A stretch of 64,000 nucleotides of DNA from Cristatella mucedo. Taxonomy: Eukaryota; Bryozoa; Phylactolaemata; Cristatellidae. Shown in pieces: positions 61,330 through 64,000 of this stretch. Below the pieces are notes generated by a model. That model was not told the origin of the DNA. It saw only the letters and a list, made by a program, of their open reading frames with translations, and made no database searches. Made by a program: the position numbers and the translations under genes. The stretch's first letter is position 1. Every line of letters starts with the position of its first letter. Location: assembly GCA_009760855.2 (NCBI GenBank), contig WPIO01000008.1, forward strand, positions 5,587,501 through 5,651,500, in the 5' to 3' direction.

Positions 61330-61485
61330 TATAGCCTGGGGGTAAGGTGCTCGCTCTTCACGTTCCAGATCGTGCGCTCGAGCCCTGAATTTGGCCATCC
61401 TGGATTTCGCACTGCAAGCGGCGGTGATAGCCGTCAAGGCCCCTCTGCCGTTTTACAGATGGAGCTGCCGAATCAGCTAACTTAT
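61330..61485 (+). mobile_element. SINE-2
   Basis: TATAGCCTGGGGGTAAGGTG, TGCGCTCGAGCCCTGAATTT, GGCGGTGATAGCCGTCAAGG, ending GAGCTGCCGAATCAGCTAAC. Confidence 0.8.
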
Positions 61486-61949
61486 TTGCAGTTTCAGCGA
61501 GTCCTTCCGAAAATTCCTTCAACTGCAGTTTGAACCATTTCGGGAATCTTGCACAGCCGTCTTGTACTACCTGGAAGCTTATTCAAATTCTCAAACCATT
61601 CATCCGCTGCGACAAGTTCCGCATAGGCTTTCTCGAAGCAGTAGCACTAATTTCTTGGAGAATGTCGTGATATCGTGGAGTCACATTAGCCGAACATAGA
61701 GCGTGCCAAAATGTGCGTCATAAAATGTCTTCAGCTGCTGGAACAGGACTCCAGGAGATCCTGTCTCGCAACAATTCGTGCAAGCATTCGCCACTACTCA
61801 AGCGATCACACTTGGACATATCGACGATGAAAAAGCTAAGAAAGTATGCGTATGAAACCAGCAAGCATAAGCGATCATTAATTAAGGAGGTGCATTGAGA
61901 ATCTTTAAAAATGGATATATTTACAACTATTAAGGATGGTTTCTTTTCT
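61486..61949. other. No gene recognised
   Basis: AT-rich. Short overlapping frames on both strands at 61713-61972. Confidence 0.35.
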
Positions 61950-62870
61950 CTCCTACTACTACTAGGGCCCACACCAAGCGTTTGGCTGGATTAGGAGACT
62001 TGGCTCTTCTGATATTGATGTTGTTGTGCGATCTTCGCAGTGTGCTTGGAGTTAAAGTGTTCTTCTTGACAACTGCTTAAATTTTGAACGTTTGATTAAG
62101 AAGACTGACTCCGCAGCTTACCATCGTGTCCGATCCATATATAAGATTAAGGAGTGTCTACCATGGTGGCTTTTGTACTAATATACTAGCTCCCTGGTTC
62201 TGTCTAATCTGGATTATTGCAATTCCATTTTGGCTGTGCTATCAAAAAACCAGCACGCCGATGTAGCTGGTAATGAATATATCTGCAATGCTAGTCAGTC
62301 AAAAAATCCCAGAGGTTCAGTTCAGCTATGTGTCTTCTGTACTGACGGAGCTGCGATTGCTTCCGGTCGATTAAACGATGCGGAGTCGATTTCCCACGCA
62401 GACCCGCAAGGTCAGCCATGGCTTAGCTCTGCTCCGTCATACCTAGCTGTATTGCTGCACCAGTTTCAGCCTCCTCGTGCCCTCACGTCTTCTATTGACA
62501 ATACATTAGCGTTCCATTCCTTCGCTTATAATCGTAGGTGACTGAACATTCTTGCTGGACTTGGACTGTGGAACTCACTTCCACATTTGTTATGCAACGA
62601 CACTTACTCTCCGGCTGCCAGCTGTGGCGCAGCTTTTCCAGCCGTCCTGAGCTGCTACTTCTACGATACTCACTTTTTCAACTGCCCTGCTGACTCAGCA
62701 GCTGTGCTTCTCACGTTCACTTTGTTGAGTGAGATGAAGTCTGTTGGCTACTGTGTGAGTACCGAACGCCGCATAGGCTTTGAGTGCGCCATAGAAAACT
62801 CTCCTGCGTAATACCCACTCAGTCTTTGTGGCTTCACGGAGTCACAGACGGAGATACAATGTACCACAAT
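61950..62870 (+). pseudogene. LINE-B 3' half
   Basis: Degenerate coding: a SVLGVKVFLDNCLNFERLIK-like segment, SLVLSNLDYCNSILAVLSKN, then PSYLAVLLHQFQPPRALTSS, GLWNSLPHLLCNDTYSPAA. The end is the same GTGAGATGAAGTCTGTTGGC and CCGAACGCCGCATAGGCTTT block seen inverted in the minus-strand copies. Confidence 0.8.
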
Positions 62871-63034
62871 AACCAAAAGTCGCCCAAAATAGTTAACTAT
62901 CCACCAAAATAAGAGAAGAATACGTGGTGCGAATGTGCAGAAATTACTAATTGAGCGAGTATAAGCGAATTTGCACGAGTCGTTGGTGTCCAGTCCGCAT
63001 CGCCTGACGTTCAAGTCTCGTCCTGCCGAGCAGT

Positions 63035-63860
63035 AATCCCTTGAGTTCCGCAAGGGTTCTGTCTGTTCTTAGCCCTATGCGGTTCTCCATTTATGTATGT
63101 AGAGCCTCTTGGGAAAGTGGTCCTGGGTCCGTGACATTAGCTATCACTTCCGACGATACCCAACTGTGCATGTCATTGAGCTACCAGAATCGGCTGCAGT
63201 GACTTATAATAAAACTCAATCCCCACCTTTCGGACATTCTATCTTGGATGTTAGCTAATTTCCATAAACTAAACGATGATAGAGTCCAACTCCTCAAAGG
63301 ACGTACTAAGCTTACGTCTGTAATAAGAGACTTTGCTCTTCTAGTTGATGGTGCTCCAGTGCTCCACCCTCGTCAAGTGCTCGTAATTTGGATGCCTCTT
63401 TGATCTCCGATAAATGCTTACAAGAAAATTTCATTCAGACAGCTTAAAAAGCTAATTATTGGGTTCTATTCTGTCCACAGTTTTGGACTATTGTACACAG
63501 TGGCTGACTGAAGACCTTACTCGCTCCTTGGTTCTGTCCACACTAGACTACTATGATTCAGTTATGGCACGGCTACCGAAATTATAGCTTCGGCTGGTTT
63601 GGTAAAAAGAAGTCATTTCGAAATTTAGCCATACATTTACTTTTCTGATCGAGCTGCAACTGCTCTCTGTTGATTGAACTTAAGCAGACCAGAGTTCTTA
63701 CTCTGGCCCGCAAGGCCGCCCTACCGCCAAGGCTCCATCTTAGCATTTAAGGTGACCCGACCACCCAAGACCATACCCCAGTCTACTGACCCTTTCAAGT
63801 GACTCTTCTTTGAATGCTAAAACGAGAGTTTCGCCTTTTATATAAAAGTTAATCATGTTG
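63035..63860 (+). pseudogene. Second LINE-B copy, reverse transcriptase region
   Basis: CCGCAAGGGTTCTGTCTG is the decayed PQGSV motif. A degraded YADDTQL lies near 63150 and LNDDRVQLLK near 63280, then SLVLSTLDYYDSVMARLPK (63530). Numerous stops. Confidence 0.7.
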
Positions 63861-64000
63861 AAAAAACTTACAGCCACGTACTGGGCCATATTCAAACAGC
63901 CGCTCCCAGTTAGTCAGCAAGCGAAAGCTGAATTCTCGGGTGATTTTTTTTGTCGACCTTGGCCGAACCTGCGAGAAGCCCGCGAGCCATCGCGAGTGCA

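Overview
This is eukaryotic nuclear DNA, from an animal. Genes are split by GT-AG introns, long (GA)n, (CT)n and (GT)n microsatellites are abundant, and much of the window is relics of non-LTR retrotransposons (LINEs), tRNA-derived SINEs and a Tc1-type DNA transposon. I cannot name the species. An invertebrate is my best guess, from the repeat families and the first gene, but that is weak inference.

Three genes can be supported by exon-by-exon reading. (1) 1213-6361, plus strand: a large uncharacterised, probably secreted, glycoprotein gene of at least 12 exons. Its 5' end is not found. The last two exons join into a paired His-x-His module. (2) 22895-37154, plus strand: a complete prefoldin subunit 6 gene (PFDN6, 133 codons) in three exons. 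Its two introns are about 9.1 and 4.8 kb and consist largely of transposon debris. (3) 50644-51326, plus strand: a 67-residue Lys/Ala/Pro-rich protein resembling the tail of a linker histone H1, with a 22-nt first coding exon. Weaker coding candidates lie at 8137-8544 (minus, with a TATA-like box just upstream) and in a cluster at 38.8-42.2 kb.

The mobile elements fall into a few families. LINE-A is a CR1/L2-type element with YADD reverse transcriptase, a C-terminal WNSLP block and a (TTA)n tail. It occurs in about twenty pieces, all broken. LINE-B is a second family, mostly 3' ends, with a tail in (TAATG)n or similar. SINE-1 has a tRNA-like head and a 3' tail resembling that of LINE-A. SINE-2 has a different tRNA-like head and a tail ending in AATCAGCTA. 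Two Tc1-like fragments lie in opposite orientation inside PFDN6 intron 1.

Layout: 1-7 kb, gene 1; 7-22 kb, repeats with one candidate minus ORF; 22.9-37.4 kb, PFDN6; 38-42 kb, uncertain coding-like segments; 42-46 kb, microsatellites; 48-55 kb, GC-rich DNA with the H1-like gene; 55-64 kb, repeats. I found no tRNA or rRNA gene, CRISPR array or operon, and no sign that the three genes form a single pathway.
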